Of a stretch of 64,000 nt of DNA, positions 1-9,750 are shown one piece after another. The position numbers and the translations under genes are program-made. Numbering within the stretch: position 1 is the first letter of the stretch; every line of letters starts with the position of its first letter. This stretch comes from Nannocystis sp. (lineage in GTDB: Bacteria; Myxococcota_A; Polyangia; Nannocystales; Nannocystaceae), in NCBI RefSeq assembly GCF_016714285.1, contig NZ_JADJNN010000008.1, forward strand, positions 1 to 64,000, written 5' to 3'. The notes beneath the pieces are model-generated. The model had not been told where the DNA came from, searched no databases, and saw nothing but the letters and a program-made list of their open reading frames with translations.

Positions 1-51
1 GAAGACATCGTCCGCCGAGAGACCTTCGAGGATTACGGCGAGGTGCTGTAA
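1..51 (+). CDS. 3' end of an upstream gene (partial)
   Basis: The window opens inside an open frame of 16 codons that ends in TAA at 49-51. The visible C-terminus is rich in charged residues (EDIVRRETFEDYGEVL), which reads like a genuine protein end. The start and the family lie outside the window, so no function can be given. Confidence 0.4.
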   Translation, partial: EDIVRRETFEDYGEVL

Positions 52-491
52 TGGTACGATAGGGAGGGTCGTAAGGCTCGCATTCGCGGCTCGGCGTAGG
101 CTTCATCGGCGAACGCCCGCAGGCTCTCGGGTCTGAACTTTTGCACGTGGTAGTAGAAGCCGTCGACCGCGTGCCGCATGCGAAGCAGTCCTCGCACGCA
201 GCCTCGATGCACGGGATGGGCGACACCCGGATTTTTTGAACCTGCACAATGGCGGCTTTCTGGTCTCGAAGGATATCTCCGAGGTGCTTTGTGTCGATTC
301 ACACCGCCCCTCGAGCAACACTTCCTGCTCCTGCTGCCACGACCGCGGGCCGCCGCCCGGATCTGGTCGCCTTCGACCTCTGTCTCGGTGCCTTGCATCT
401 GGCCTTCGAACAGGTTGAGCGTCGCCGCGTGAGAAGTTGCGTGATGTGCTCGCGGAGGCCGACCCGGGGCCGGGGCCGGGGCCGGCGGGCG
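52..491. other. low-GC stretch without a convincing gene
   Basis: This 440-base stretch is visibly less GC-rich than the rest of the window. A minus-strand open frame at 33-398 (121 codons) has a fairly natural C-terminal half (FYYHVQKFRPESLRAFADEA), but its N-terminal half is Arg-rich and looks non-coding, and no start with a ribosome site is evident. Plus-strand frames are no better. It may be the remnant of a transferred gene. I see no motif, tRNA or repeat in it. Confidence 0.3.
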
Positions 492-1321
492 TTATGGATC
501 GACGCGGGCCAGCAAGATCTCGACGCTGGAGAAGGTCTCGCAGCCCTCGGGCGAGGTCTCGAAGACCAGCTCGGGCTGGACGACATAACGCGCGCCGAGC
601 CCGGCGATCCGCCGGGTGCCGTCATAGACGAGGGGCGGTGCCGACATCGCCTCGCTGATGCGTGCGGCGGAGCGCGTGGTGGTGATGCAGGAATTGGAGC
701 TCGATTCGCAGCCGGCGTCGTCGGCGACGGCGAGGTCGAGCGGGCAGCTCAGGAGGCTCGATGCGGTTGACAATGGCGACGAGGATCGCTTCGGTGGCGG
801 CGGCGCGCAGCACCAGGGTTTCGCTGTGGCGCCGTTCGGGCAGCCTAGTCGTTGAACGCGTAGCGCAGGCGCATCTGTCGCCGGTGCAGACCGGGAAGAA
901 CAGAGCCGGTCGGTGACAGTGAGCGTGAGCTCGTGAGCCTCGGCGGCGTCGTCGGTGCAGCGCAGGGTGATGGCGACGGCGGTGGTCTGCTCGTCGATGG
1001 CGGTGGCGACGCAGGGCACGTCGACCTCGACCTCGGCGTGGGAGCAGTCGTCGTACACGAGCTCGGGCCAGGTCTCGTAGGTCAGCTCGATGGCGCCGCC
1101 CGCGTCCTCGGAGTTGATACATTGCGCGGCGTTGGTGGCGACGGCGATGCCCTCAGGTGGGGCGTGAGGCAGACGCTGGGCGCGTCGGGGCCGGTGGTGG
1201 GCTCGGTGGTGCTGGCGGGTGCATCGCTGGTCGCGCTGGTGTCGCTGGTATCGCTGGTGTCCGCGGGGGTCGGGCCGCAGGCGGTCACGGCGAGGGCGAG
1301 GGCGAGGCGACGGGGGAGCAT
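492..1321 (-). pseudogene. lipoprotein gene broken by at least three frameshifts
   Basis: The ATG at 1321 opens a lipoprotein signal peptide (LALALAVTACGP, lipobox Cys at residue 15) followed by a Thr/Ser/Asp linker of the kind seen in the other lipoproteins here. The reading then has to change frame near 1157 to continue into a Cys-containing domain (AQCINSEDAGGAIELTYETW), again near 908, and back near 765, to reach the natural C-terminus FSSVEILLARVDP and the TAA at 492-494. Because protein-like sequence continues in a new frame each time, the gene is either recently broken or carries sequencing indels. Four conserved-looking Cys residues suggest a disulphide-bonded exported protein. I do not recognise the family. 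A TATCGT hexamer lies 6 nt before the ATG. Confidence 0.55.
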
Positions 1322-1327
1322 CGTGCG

Positions 1328-1333
1328 ACGATA
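1328..1333 (-). promoter_or_regulatory. -10-like element close to a start codon
   Basis: TATCGT on the minus strand ends 6 nt before the ATG of the lipoprotein gene ending at 492, and no Shine-Dalgarno is visible. This fits a leaderless transcript. Confidence 0.35.
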
Positions 1334-1593
1334 TCGTATCGCTGGCGCTCAGGGGTCGGCGTCGTGCGGGGCGGCGCCGAAGCGGTCGCTGAAGGCGGCG
1401 AGCAGGCGGGCCACCCAGGCTGACAACGGCCCCGATCGAGCCGAGGCCGTTGCCATGGTTTTGCCATGGATAAGGGAACGAGGATCCAGCGGCGCGAGCG
1501 CTACGGCATGGTGAACGAGCCCAGCCACGCCGCCAACGCGGGCCCCGCCGAACACCATGTAGTCGCGGGACTCGGCCTCGCCGAACGGGGAGA

Positions 1594-2820
1594 TCAGCCC
1601 GGCGGAGGATGACTCCGCCACAGTGCCGCCGCAAGGCCGGCTACGAGCCTCAGCGCTGATGCGCCGTGTGGCACGCCGGCATCGATGAAAACTGCGGGCG
1701 GAAGTCGACGTGCCGCCAGTCCTCGCCGCAAGCTGCACGCGGCGGCCGAACGCGCGAACTCGACGGCCCGTCGATCGGCGGCGCCGAGCCGAGCAAGAAC
1801 CCATGCGTCGATCGCCCAGGCGAGCTCGGCATGGCGGCGCTCATCGGCTGCAATGGTGAGCATGGCAGTACGGATCGCCGGGTTCCTGGCATGTGCCGCC
1901 TGGTGCGCCGCGGACAGGGCCGCCCAGGTTTCACGAACGCAGCCCTCGACTGCGTTCTCGATCGCCAGGGCCCGCAAGCCGCGAGTAGGCATCGGATGGA
2001 CCCGCGGACGCCGCCAGGCACCGCGACGGGCTCGGACGAGCCGATCGACGGCGATGGTGTGGCGGCGCTCGTCGGCGGCCGCCCTGCGCACGCGGCGAAG
2101 CAGCGAGGCCGGCGCGCCGTGATCGGTGAGCTCGCTGTGAAGGGCGTCGAAAGCGTGAACGGAGCCTGCCTCGTCGTGGGCTGCGCGCGCGAGCCAGGCC
2201 GTCAGCGGGTCGGCGCCCATTCCCTCGCCCGACGAGCGTAGGCACGCGTGGCGGCGGCCGTCGCAGCCGGTCGTCCAGGTGCACACGACGTGGACCTCAT
2301 CGGGCGGTGCGTCGTCGGCGAGGGTGCAGTAGAGGCCCCAGGTGTCGGCGGCGGTGTAGTGCTGGCACAGTGCGGCGCAGAGCTCGTCGTTTAGGTCACC
2401 GCCGGTCGGTTCCACCCCGAATGTCGTCGCGTCGGTCCCGGTCGTGACGGTCGTTGACGACGATCCACCATCCCCGGTGGTGGTGTCGGTTGATGACGAC
2501 GAGGCGGCGTCCCCCGTCGTGGTGTCGGTCATCGGCGACGTCGAGCTGTCGATGCCGGACGTGGCTGTCGTCGTCGAAGTTGAGCCGCCGTCTCCGCTAG
2601 TCGTCGGCGGGCCCTCACCCTGCTGCCACAACGCGTAGTCCGCTGCCGAGAGCAAGACATCCGCGGATGCGTGGTCGCACGAACAGCCGCCATTGCACCC
2701 GTACGTCTGCTCCTCATCCGAGCCCGGAGTGTCCTTTGCGCATCCGGCGAGCAGCGCCGTGAACAAGCCTGCGAGTCGGTACCGTGGTCCCGCGGCGAGC
2801 GTGCTTCGGGGGGTGGGCAT
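1594..2820 (-). CDS. lipoprotein with C-terminal ferritin-like diiron domain
   Basis: A 408-residue lipoprotein. The signal peptide has its lipobox at LLAGC (Cys27), so the protein should be anchored in the envelope. Residues 30-150 hold a small Cys cluster (CNGGCSC) and a Thr/Ser/Asp linker, then a second Cys-containing segment (CAALCQHY). From about residue 205 an all-helical region carries the layout of a ferritin-like four-helix bundle: Glu in HDEAGS, the first ExxH in DERRH, Glu residues in ENAVEGCVRETW, and a second DERRH. Two Glu/ExxH pairs could bind a diiron site. Metal binding is inferred from this pattern only, and the substrate is unknown. The start at 2820 is chosen because it puts the signal peptide at the N-terminus; TACAGT lies 5 nt upstream and could be the -10 of a leaderless message. 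Confidence 0.7.
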   Translation of the reverse strand: MPTPRSTLAAGPRYRLAGLFTALLAGCAKDTPGSDEEQTYGCNGGCSCDHASADVLLSAADYALWQQGEGPPTTSGDGGSTSTTTATSGIDSSTSPMTDTTTGDAASSSSTDTTTGDGGSSSTTVTTGTDATTFGVEPTGGDLNDELCAALCQHYTAADTWGLYCTLADDAPPDEVHVVCTWTTGCDGRRHACLRSSGEGMGADPLTAWLARAAHDEAGSVHAFDALHSELTDHGAPASLLRRVRRAAADERRHTIAVDRLVRARRGAWRRPRVHPMPTRGLRALAIENAVEGCVRETWAALSAAHQAAHARNPAIRTAMLTIAADERRHAELAWAIDAWVLARLGAADRRAVEFARSAAACSLRRGLAARRLPPAVFIDAGVPHGASALRLVAGLAAALWRSHPPPG

Positions 2821-3067
2821 TCCACACTGTAGCGGGCGGACGGCGGGTGGTCCACGCCGTTCTGGCACGGGTGGACCACCCCGCTCGCCGCCGGGGGCGC
2901 CAGCGACCGATCTGGAATGCCTTTCACTCGGAACACTGATTTTGCGGCGCAGCTTGCGATTCGTTCGGCGATCAAACGAGACATTGGTGAAATCGTACGC
3001 ATGCTCGGTTCAGACGGCATTAAGGTGAGCGGAGCTCTGTTCCGCAGTAGTGGACGCCGTGCCCTGA
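2821..3067. other. short low-GC intergenic segment with gene-like remnant
   Basis: From about 2920 the GC content falls sharply. The plus-strand frame starting at 2917 reads like protein for about 45 codons (FTRNTDFAAQLAIRSAIKRD) and then dissolves into the antisense of the next gene. It may be the N-terminal relic of a transferred gene. No function can be assigned. Confidence 0.3.
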
Positions 3068-3535
3068 TCAATTCAAGGTGCGATCACCACGCTGATGGGC
3101 CAGCCAGCCGTCGATGGCCGCGTACACCACCGCAATATCTTCCTCGCTGCGGCCGTTCCGGCGCATCCAGTCCTCGAACGGTCGCTCTCCGGCGGCCATC
3201 CGCGCGAGACAATCGAGGACGTCCAGTTCAGTAGGGAATCCAGCGTGGAGTTGGCGCGCAACAGGAGCCGGGATGACTCCACTGCCAGCCAGGCGGAAGA
3301 GCTGCGGGCGATGCTGCTCGACGAGAGCATCGAACGCAGCGATGAGCTCCGCCTGATGATCGGTAGAGAGCCGCCGCTCTCTCGCCTGATCACCCAGGCG
3401 CATCCTGGCATGGGGGACACTGCCCGTGCGTAGCCATGTACGCAGGTCGTCCACCGAGCTTCCGACCCATTGATGCGGATCGGTCTCGGGACGTCGAGCG
3501 TGTAAGAGAATGTCCTCGACAGAAATTCTCGCCAC
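3068..3535 (-). CDS. hypothetical protein (155 aa), low-GC neighbourhood
   Basis: The GTG start at 3535 is chosen because a good ribosome site (GGAGGG) lies about 7 nt upstream; longer versions of this frame have no such site. The product is soluble and charged (HQWVGSSVDDLRTWLRTG near the N-terminus, ERPFEDWMRRNGRSEEDIAV near the C-terminus), with no signal peptide or membrane segment. I do not recognise the family. Base composition is clearly lower in GC than in the flanking genes, and the gene sits next to a low-GC remnant, so recent acquisition is likely. Another frame on the same strand is open over 3073-3639 but turns into Ser/Arg-rich noise, so it was not preferred. Confidence 0.5.
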   Translation of the reverse strand: MARISVEDILLHARRPETDPHQWVGSSVDDLRTWLRTGSVPHARMRLGDQARERRLSTDHQAELIAAFDALVEQHRPQLFRLAGSGVIPAPVARQLHAGFPTELDVLDCLARMAAGERPFEDWMRRNGRSEEDIAVVYAAIDGWLAHQRGDRTLN

Positions 3536-3753
3536 GTGGGACCCTCCAGATGCTCGATCAGCGACATGGCGACGATGTATCCGATGCAGCCGGCGTTGGC
3601 AATGGTGTGGACGCGGGATCGGCACGTCGGTCCGTCCATTCGTTAACCCACCTGTCTCGTTCACGCTGAGCCAATACACCGAGCTGGGGATCGATGACCA
3701 TGTGTACTTCGGCGCCGCCGAACTTGCCCCGGCCGACGTGTCAGGTTCGCTGA

Positions 3754-3771
3754 CCTGTCCTTCAGGGCAGG
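3754..3771. repeat. TGTCC/GGACA palindrome at the RCC1 stop codon
   Basis: CCTGTCC-TTCA-GGGCAGG has one mismatch between the arms. The loop contains the TGA stop (minus strand) of the RCC1 gene. It is a degenerate member of the palindrome family spread through the window. Confidence 0.6.
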
Positions 3772-6032
3772 GCGACGGCGAGGGGGGCGAGGCTCTCGGC
3801 GGTGGTGCCGTCGCCGAGCTGGCCGCGCTGGTTGCTGCCCCAGCACATGACGCGGCCGCCGCTGCGGAGGGCGCAGGCGTGGTCGACGCCGGCGGCGAGG
3901 CGGAGCACGTCGGCGATGGCCTGGCCGGCGACGGGGACCTTGGCGCCGGTGCGTGAGCCGTTGCCGAGCTGGCCGCTGGTGTTGTTACCCCAGCACATGA
4001 CGCGGCCGGGGCCGGCGGCGCAGCTGAAGGCGCGGCCGGAGCCGAGGGCGGTGGCGCCGGAGAGGTCCTTGACGGGGACGCGGGTCGACCAGTTGCTGGT
4101 GATGTTGGCGCCGAGCTGGCCGAGGTCGCCTTTCCCCCAGCAGGCGATCGCGCCGGTCGATCGGCGGGCGCAGGTGTGGTCGTCGCCGGCGGCGAGCTCG
4201 ACGGCGTCGTCGACCTTCTGCACGCCGGTGGGGCTCGGCATCTCGGAGTAGCCGACGGTGTGGCCGCTGCCGACCTGGCCGAAATAGTTGCCGCCCCAGC
4301 ACATGATCCGGCGGCCGGCCAGGAGGGCGCAGCTGTGGGTGGTGCCGAGCGAGAGCTGGGTGACGGGGCCGAGGTTGCCGGCGACGCCGACGGGGCGGGC
4401 GCTGTCGTCCTTCTTGCCGTTGCCGAGCTGGTAGGTGGCGTTCTTTCCCCAGCACAGGACCGGGCCCGAGCGGCGGGCGGCGCAGCTGTGTTCGCCGCCG
4501 GCGGCGATGAGGACGGCGTCGGCGATGCCGTCGACCGTGGTTGGTTTGTTGCGCATGGTCTTGCTGCCGTCGCCGAGCTGGCCGCTGCCGTTCTGGCCCC
4601 AACAGGAGACCTGGCCGCTGCTGCGGCGGGCGCAGACGTGGCCGTCGCCGGCGGCGACCTGGACGGCGTCGCTGATGCCGGGGACCGGCTGGGCCAGAGA
4701 TCGGTCGGCGAGGGTGCCGTCGCCGAGCTGACCGAGGCCGCCGGCGCCCCAGCACTGGACGGTGCCGGCCGCGACGGCGCAGGAGAAGGCGTTGCCGCTG
4801 CTGAGGTCGGTGGCGTCGGTGAGGTTGCGGACGGTGCCGGCCTGGCCGTCGTCGCCGCCGCCGGGGAGCAGGCCGGCCCCGAGCGCGCCGGCGTCGTTGC
4901 TGCCCCAGCACTGCACGCCGCCGGTGTGGGTGAGGGCGCAGGTGTGGCGGGCGCCGGCGGCGAGGCCGATCGCGTCGGGGAGGCCGCGCACGGGGGCGCC
5001 GGTGTTGCGGCTGTCGCGGGTGCCGTCGCCGAGCTGGCCGCGCTCGTTGTGACCCCAGCACAGCAGGTTGCCCTTGCTGCGGGCGCAGGTGTGGCCGCCG
5101 CCGGCGCTGAGCTCGGCGACCTTGTCGACGCCAGCGACGGCGACGGGGGTCTTGCCGAAGCCGCTGCCCCAGCACATCACGGTGCCGGCGCGGCGCAGGG
5201 CGCAGCTGTGGTCGCCGCCGGACACGAGGATCGTGGCGTCGGCGAGGCCGCTGACGGGGGCGGGCGCGCTGTGCTTGCTGGCGCCGTCACCGAGCTGTCC
5301 CTCGGGACCTGTCCCGAAGCACAGGACCTTGCCGGCCCGGGTGCGGGCGCAGGTGTGCTGCGCGCCGGGGGCGACCTCGATGATGTCCGTGAGGCCCGGT
5401 ACCTGGGTCGGCGTGACCCAGGCGGTGCGGACCTCGTTGCCGAGCTGACCGCCGCGGTTGTCGCCCCAGCAGACCACGCCGCCGCTGCGGCGCAGGGCGC
5501 AGGTGTGGTCGTCGCCGGCGCGCAGGTCGGTGGCGTCGTTGATACCGCGGACGACCACCGGCATGGCGCTGCGCGAGCCGGGTCGACCCTGGCCGTCGCC
5601 GAGCTGGCCGTGGACGTTGCTGCCCCAGCACACGACCTGGCCGTCGCGGGTGCGGGCGCAGCTGTGGCTGGTGCCGAGGGCCAGCTGCACGGCGTCGGCG
5701 AGGCCGCGGACGCCGACGGGCTTGGGGCTGTCGCGGAGGTTGCCGTCGCCGAGCTCGCCGCTGCTGCCGCGGCCCCAGCAGTCGACGCTGCCGTTCTCGC
5801 TGCGGGCACAGGCATGATCGCCGCCGGCGGCGATCTCGACGGGGGGGCCGAAGGGGCTGACCTGGGTGCCCGTGCCGGGGCCGGGCTTGGTGGCGGTGCC
5901 GGTGCTGCCGGTCGGTTTGCTCGGGGTGGTGCCGGTCTTGGTCGGGGTGTGCGTGCCGTAGCCGCGGGGGCCCTCGTCGCAGGCGGCGAGCGCGAGCAGG
6001 GGGAGGGCGAGCAGGAGCTTACGGGCGGGCAT
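3762..6032 (-). CDS. RCC1-repeat lipoprotein, 14 blades
   Basis: A 756-residue lipoprotein. The signal peptide ends in lipobox LLALAAC (Cys18), followed by a Thr/Pro/Gly/Lys linker (19-60), then about 690 residues built from RCC1-type repeats of roughly 50 residues. Each unit contains HxCA(R/L) and CWGxNxxGQLGDG or a close variant. I count 14 CWG-like blocks (one reads CFG), which would make two seven-bladed beta-propellers. Eukaryotic RCC1 is an exchange factor, but bacterial relatives are usually surface or secreted binding proteins; here a surface-binding role is an inference. Paired Cys in every repeat suggest periplasmic or extracellular disulphides. CATACT lies 8 nt before the ATG. The 3' end carries a palindrome over the stop codon. 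Confidence 0.85.
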   Translation of the reverse strand: MPARKLLLALPLLALAACDEGPRGYGTHTPTKTGTTPSKPTGSTGTATKPGPGTGTQVSPFGPPVEIAAGGDHACARSENGSVDCWGRGSSGELGDGNLRDSPKPVGVRGLADAVQLALGTSHSCARTRDGQVVCWGSNVHGQLGDGQGRPGSRSAMPVVVRGINDATDLRAGDDHTCALRRSGGVVCWGDNRGGQLGNEVRTAWVTPTQVPGLTDIIEVAPGAQHTCARTRAGKVLCFGTGPEGQLGDGASKHSAPAPVSGLADATILVSGGDHSCALRRAGTVMCWGSGFGKTPVAVAGVDKVAELSAGGGHTCARSKGNLLCWGHNERGQLGDGTRDSRNTGAPVRGLPDAIGLAAGARHTCALTHTGGVQCWGSNDAGALGAGLLPGGGDDGQAGTVRNLTDATDLSSGNAFSCAVAAGTVQCWGAGGLGQLGDGTLADRSLAQPVPGISDAVQVAAGDGHVCARRSSGQVSCWGQNGSGQLGDGSKTMRNKPTTVDGIADAVLIAAGGEHSCAARRSGPVLCWGKNATYQLGNGKKDDSARPVGVAGNLGPVTQLSLGTTHSCALLAGRRIMCWGGNYFGQVGSGHTVGYSEMPSPTGVQKVDDAVELAAGDDHTCARRSTGAIACWGKGDLGQLGANITSNWSTRVPVKDLSGATALGSGRAFSCAAGPGRVMCWGNNTSGQLGNGSRTGAKVPVAGQAIADVLRLAAGVDHACALRSGGRVMCWGSNQRGQLGDGTTAESLAPLAVALP

Positions 6033-6117
6033 CGAGCAGCAGTATGTGGGTGGCGCGCATTGGACTGCAATGCTCGTGCTGGGCTCGGGCTGGGCTCGTG
6101 CTGGGCTCGGGTGGGCG

Positions 6118-6439
6118 ACGCGGGGCGAGGCTGCCTGGGCCGGGGAGGGGGCCGACGGACTGTGGGGCCCTGCGACGCGGGTCCTCCCGGGGCACGTGCT
6201 CGCCGCCCATCTGTCCCGATGGACAGGTTGATTTCACCGACCCTGGGGTCGCGGGGACGGGCGGCCGAGGGGCGTCTGCGCGCGAGCCCCGGGTCCTCCC
6301 GCTGCGCCCTCGCCGTCGGCCCCTTGTCCCCGGGCGGACAGCGTCGGCGCCCCGCTCGGTGCGGGCGTGGTGTGGCACGCGCGAGTGCTTGTCGGTCGTG
6401 GGGCCCCCGCTCACCGGCCCAGGCAGCCTCGCCCCGCGT
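6118..6439. mobile_element. MITE-like element with 26-bp perfect inverted ends
   Basis: The 508-base gap between the RCC1 gene and tRNA-Pro (6033-6540) holds no gene. Within it, 6118-6143 and 6414-6439 are perfect 26-bp inverted copies (ends ACGCGGGGCGAGG), bounding a 322-bp GC-rich segment without coding capacity. Inside lie two exact TGTCC/GGACA palindromes at 6212-6225 and 6324-6339. I see no clear target-site duplication. To the left, 6070-6110 is a short tandem run of GCTGGGCTCG units. The element looks like a non-autonomous, hairpin-forming repeat; mobility is inferred. Confidence 0.45.
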
Positions 6440-6538
6440 GCTCGGTCGGCGAGGATCGGGAGCGGCAGTTGGGGCGGGGGCCTTAAAAGGTCGCGGCCCG
6501 AAGCGGGAAGCTTCAGGCCGGTCGACGATCTGCTTGCT

Positions 6539-6613
<75 letters not shown>

Positions 6614-6625
6614 AGGAGGAGGGTG

Positions 6626-6652
6626 TTTATAGGAGCCCCGGGCGCTTGTCAA
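6626..6652 (-). promoter_or_regulatory. promoter of tRNA-Pro
   Basis: On the minus strand a perfect -35 TTGACA (6647-6652) is followed after 15 nt by TATAAA (6626-6631), 12 nt before the mature tRNA. The spacer is short, but both hexamers are strong. Confidence 0.65.
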
Positions 6653-6693
6653 AGGCTTTTCGCTGCCATCTGGCTGCGGGTGCGATGGGGCGT

Positions 6694-6699
6694 TAGGCT
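6694..6699 (+). promoter_or_regulatory. -10-like element of the kinase gene
   Basis: TAGGCT ends 10 nt before the ATG at 6710; no Shine-Dalgarno is visible. Confidence 0.3.
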
Positions 6700-6709
6700 G
6701 CACGCCGCG

Positions 6710-9700
6710 ATGAAGCCGTCGGACGCAGATCTCGGCGATACGACGGGTGTGCCCGAGTCGCCGGGCGTGAAGGCCACGCGATCGTCGGGGCCGCCGCTGC
6801 ACACCTCGGGCGCGTCGATCGATCCGCTGGCGATGACCGGCACGAGCTCGGGTCAGGCGACGGCGCGGGTGGGTCGGCCGGGCTTCGACGTCGACGCCGA
6901 GCTGGCGCGCGCGCAGCTCGAGACGCGGCTCTACGGGGCCGGGCGCGGCGAGGGCGGGCCGCGGATCGGGAAGTATCAGATCCTCGATCACCTCGGGCGC
7001 GGCGGGATGGGCTCGGTGTACACGGTCTACAACCCGGACCTCGATCGCAAGAGCGTGATCAAGCTGGTCCGGCCCGATCGATCGAGCCCGGACAGCCGGC
7101 GGCGGCTGCTGCGGGAGGCCCGACTGACGGCGACGCTGTCGCATCCGAACGTGGTCCAGATCCACGACTCGGGCGAGTACCTCGACGAGATCTACGTGGT
7201 GATGGAGTTCATCGCCGGGGTCGACCTCGACGCGTGGCGGCGGCAAGGGCCGCACGCGTGGCCGGAGGTGCTGGCGGTGTATCGCCAGGCGGGGCTCGGG
7301 CTGGCGGCCGCGCACGCGCAGGGGGTCGTGCACCGCGACTTCACGCCGCGCAACGCGATGCTCGGCGAGGATGGGCGGGTGCGGGTCCTCGACTTCGGGC
7401 TGGCGCACGCGCGGCGCGATGCGGGCGAGGTGATCGACGGTGCGCCGGGGTCTGGCGGACCACGGCCCGCTGCGGTGGCGGTGAGCGACGCGATGTCGGA
7501 GCCGGGGTCGGGGGACAGCTTGACGGCGACGGGGGCGATCGTCGGCACGCCGCGCTACATGTCGCCCGAGCAGTTGCGGAGCGTGCCGACCGACGGGCGC
7601 AGCGATCAGTTCAGCTTCTGCGTCGCGCTGTGGGAGGCGCTGCTCGGGCACCTGCCGTTCATGGGCGCCGATCTGTTCGAGTACAACGAGGCGGCGCTGG
7701 CCGGGGACATCCGGCCGCCGGAGGATCTGCGGGGGGTGCCGCGGCGGGTGTTGAAGGCGCTGCGGCGCGGGCTGGCGCCGCGGGCGGACGATCGCTTCGC
7801 GGACATGCACGCGCTGCTGGCGGAGCTCGACGTGCGGCCGCTGCGGCCGTGGATCGGGCTCGCGGGGGTGGCGGGGGCGCTGGCGCTGGTCGGGCTGTGG
7901 TTCCTCGCCCTGCCGGCGACGCCAGTGTCGCCGCGCGAGCAGTGTGCGAGCGAGTTGGCGGACGAGCTGCCGGTGACGTGGTCGGCGCTGCCCGGGCCGA
8001 TCGCGGGGCGACTGGGGGAGTTCGCGGACCGCTGGCGGGCGGCGCGGGTCGAGCTGTGCGCGGCGGGTGTGGCGGGCGGGCTGCCGGCGCCGGCGCTGCG
8101 GCGCGGGCTGCGTTGCCTGGCGCAGCAGCGGGCGGTGTTCGACCTGGTGGTCGATCGGGTGACGGCTGGCGATGCGCTCGAGCTCGACCTCGGGGCGCTG
8201 CCGGACAGCGATCGGGTGGCGGCGTGCACCGATCCGCTGCGCCTCGCCGACGGGGCCGCGCCGCCGTCGCCCGCGGCGCGCGAGGCGGTGAGCCGGGTCG
8301 AGGCGGACCTGGCCCGCGCCGAGACGGCGCTGATCCTCGGGCGCTACGCCGAGAGTGAGGCGATCGCCGCGAGCGCGGTGCGGCGGGTCCGGGAGATCGG
8401 TCATGCGCCGACGCTGGCGGCGGCGCTGTACCAGCTGGCCCGCGCCGAGACCTACGGGCCGAACGCGGACGCGGCCGAGGCGACGTTGCGCGAGGCGGCG
8501 GGGCTGGCCGAGCGGCACGACCTGCACGACCTCGCGGCGGACATTTATCTGCGCCTGGTGCGGGTGGCGATGGCCCACGGGCAGCGCAGCGCCGACGGCA
8601 GCGTGGTTCGCGGTCCTCGGCTACAAGCTGGCGCGGCTCGACGAGCGTCGCGGTCGGCGCTGGGCGGAGGGGCTCGAGTACCTCGGGGCGATCGCCCTCG
8701 ACGCGCGTGAGCTGGCGACCGCCGAGAGTCTGTTCGAGCGGGGCGCGGCGGCCGAGGAGGGGGCCGGGCCGCTGCGTCGCGGCCTGGTCGAGCTGCGGCT
8801 CGGGCGGGTGCAGCGGCTGCGTGGCGATGCGGCGGGGGCGGCCGGGCGCTTCGCGCGGGGGCTCGCGCTGGCGGAGGAGGAGCTCGGGCCGGAGCACCCG
8901 CAGCTGGTGCAGTTCCTGGTCAACCTCGGCGAGGTGCAGCTCGAGCTGCGCGAGCTGGAGGCGGCGGAGGCGACGATCGGGCGCGGGCTGGCGATCTCTA
9001 CGGGCGGGGCGGGCGGGGCGGGGCGCGGCGTGTACCGGCCGCAGCTGCTGCTCGCGGCGGCGCAGGTCGCCGAGCTGCGGGGCGACATGGCGGGCGCGGG
9101 GGCGCTGGCGCGGCAGGCCCGGGCCTTGCTGCGCGACCGGGCCCTGCCGGCCGATGTCCGCAGCTACCGCGGGGCGGTGCTCGACCTGGTGGCCCGGGCC
9201 GCGTTCGCGGCGGGCGACGCGACGGCGGCGCTGGACGCCTACAGCGAGCTGCTCGCGGTGCCGGAGGGGCACCTGTCCCGAGAGGCAGCTCGCTTGCTGA
9301 TCGCGTACCGCAACGCGGCCGGGCTGGCGGTGACGCGCGAGCAGCCGGCGCTGGCGCTGCGCTTCGTGGCCGCGGCGGTGCCCCTGCTGGGCGAGCCGGG
9401 GCTGGCGGAGGCGGCCGGCGAGGCGCTGCGGGTCGATCTGGCGGCCCGCGAGGGGGAGGCCTTGCTGGCCCTGGGGCGGCCGGCGGCGGCGGTCCTGGTC
9501 GCCGAGCGCGCGCTCGAGCGCTGGGACCCGCAGGGCCGGCGGGAGGACGCCTCCACCGCCGACCTGCACCTGCTGTGCTTCGAGGCGCTGAAGCAGCGGG
9601 CGCCGACGCAGGCGCTGCCGCACGCGCGGGCGGCCCTGCGATACTTCGCGAACGAGGCGTCGCTGCGCGAGATCACGGAGATCCTCGAGACATGGTTGCG

Positions 9701-9725
9701 CCGCTACCCGGGACCCTCGCGCTGA
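6710..9725 (+). CDS. Ser/Thr protein kinase with membrane helix and TPR-like region (one frameshift)
   Basis: Residues 85-370 form a Hanks-type kinase: Gly-rich loop LGRGGMGSVY, ATP lysine in SVIKL, DFG in VLDFGLA, and GTPRYMSPEQ in the activation segment. The catalytic loop reads HRDFTPRN, so the Lys normally present in HRDLKPEN is Thr. One transmembrane helix follows (about 381-401), then a long helical region of Ala/Leu/Glu repeats resembling TPRs, as in many myxobacterial kinases. The frame breaks near 8602: the sequence ...HGQRSADGSV continues one frame over as WFAVLGYKLARLDERR and runs cleanly to TGA at 9725. A missing TG in GTG-TGG would explain it, so I treat it as one gene. The ATG at 6710 is chosen because the frame upstream runs through tRNA-Pro. 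The protein probably senses a signal outside the kinase domain and phosphorylates unknown partners. Confidence 0.8.
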
Positions 9726-9750
9726 GCGAGGCCACCAGAAGGACCGAGAC

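Noticed and set aside
3073..3639. Alternative minus-strand frame for the 155-aa gene
   Set aside because: After a natural-looking start it becomes Ser/Arg-rich; the other frame has better composition and a ribosome site.
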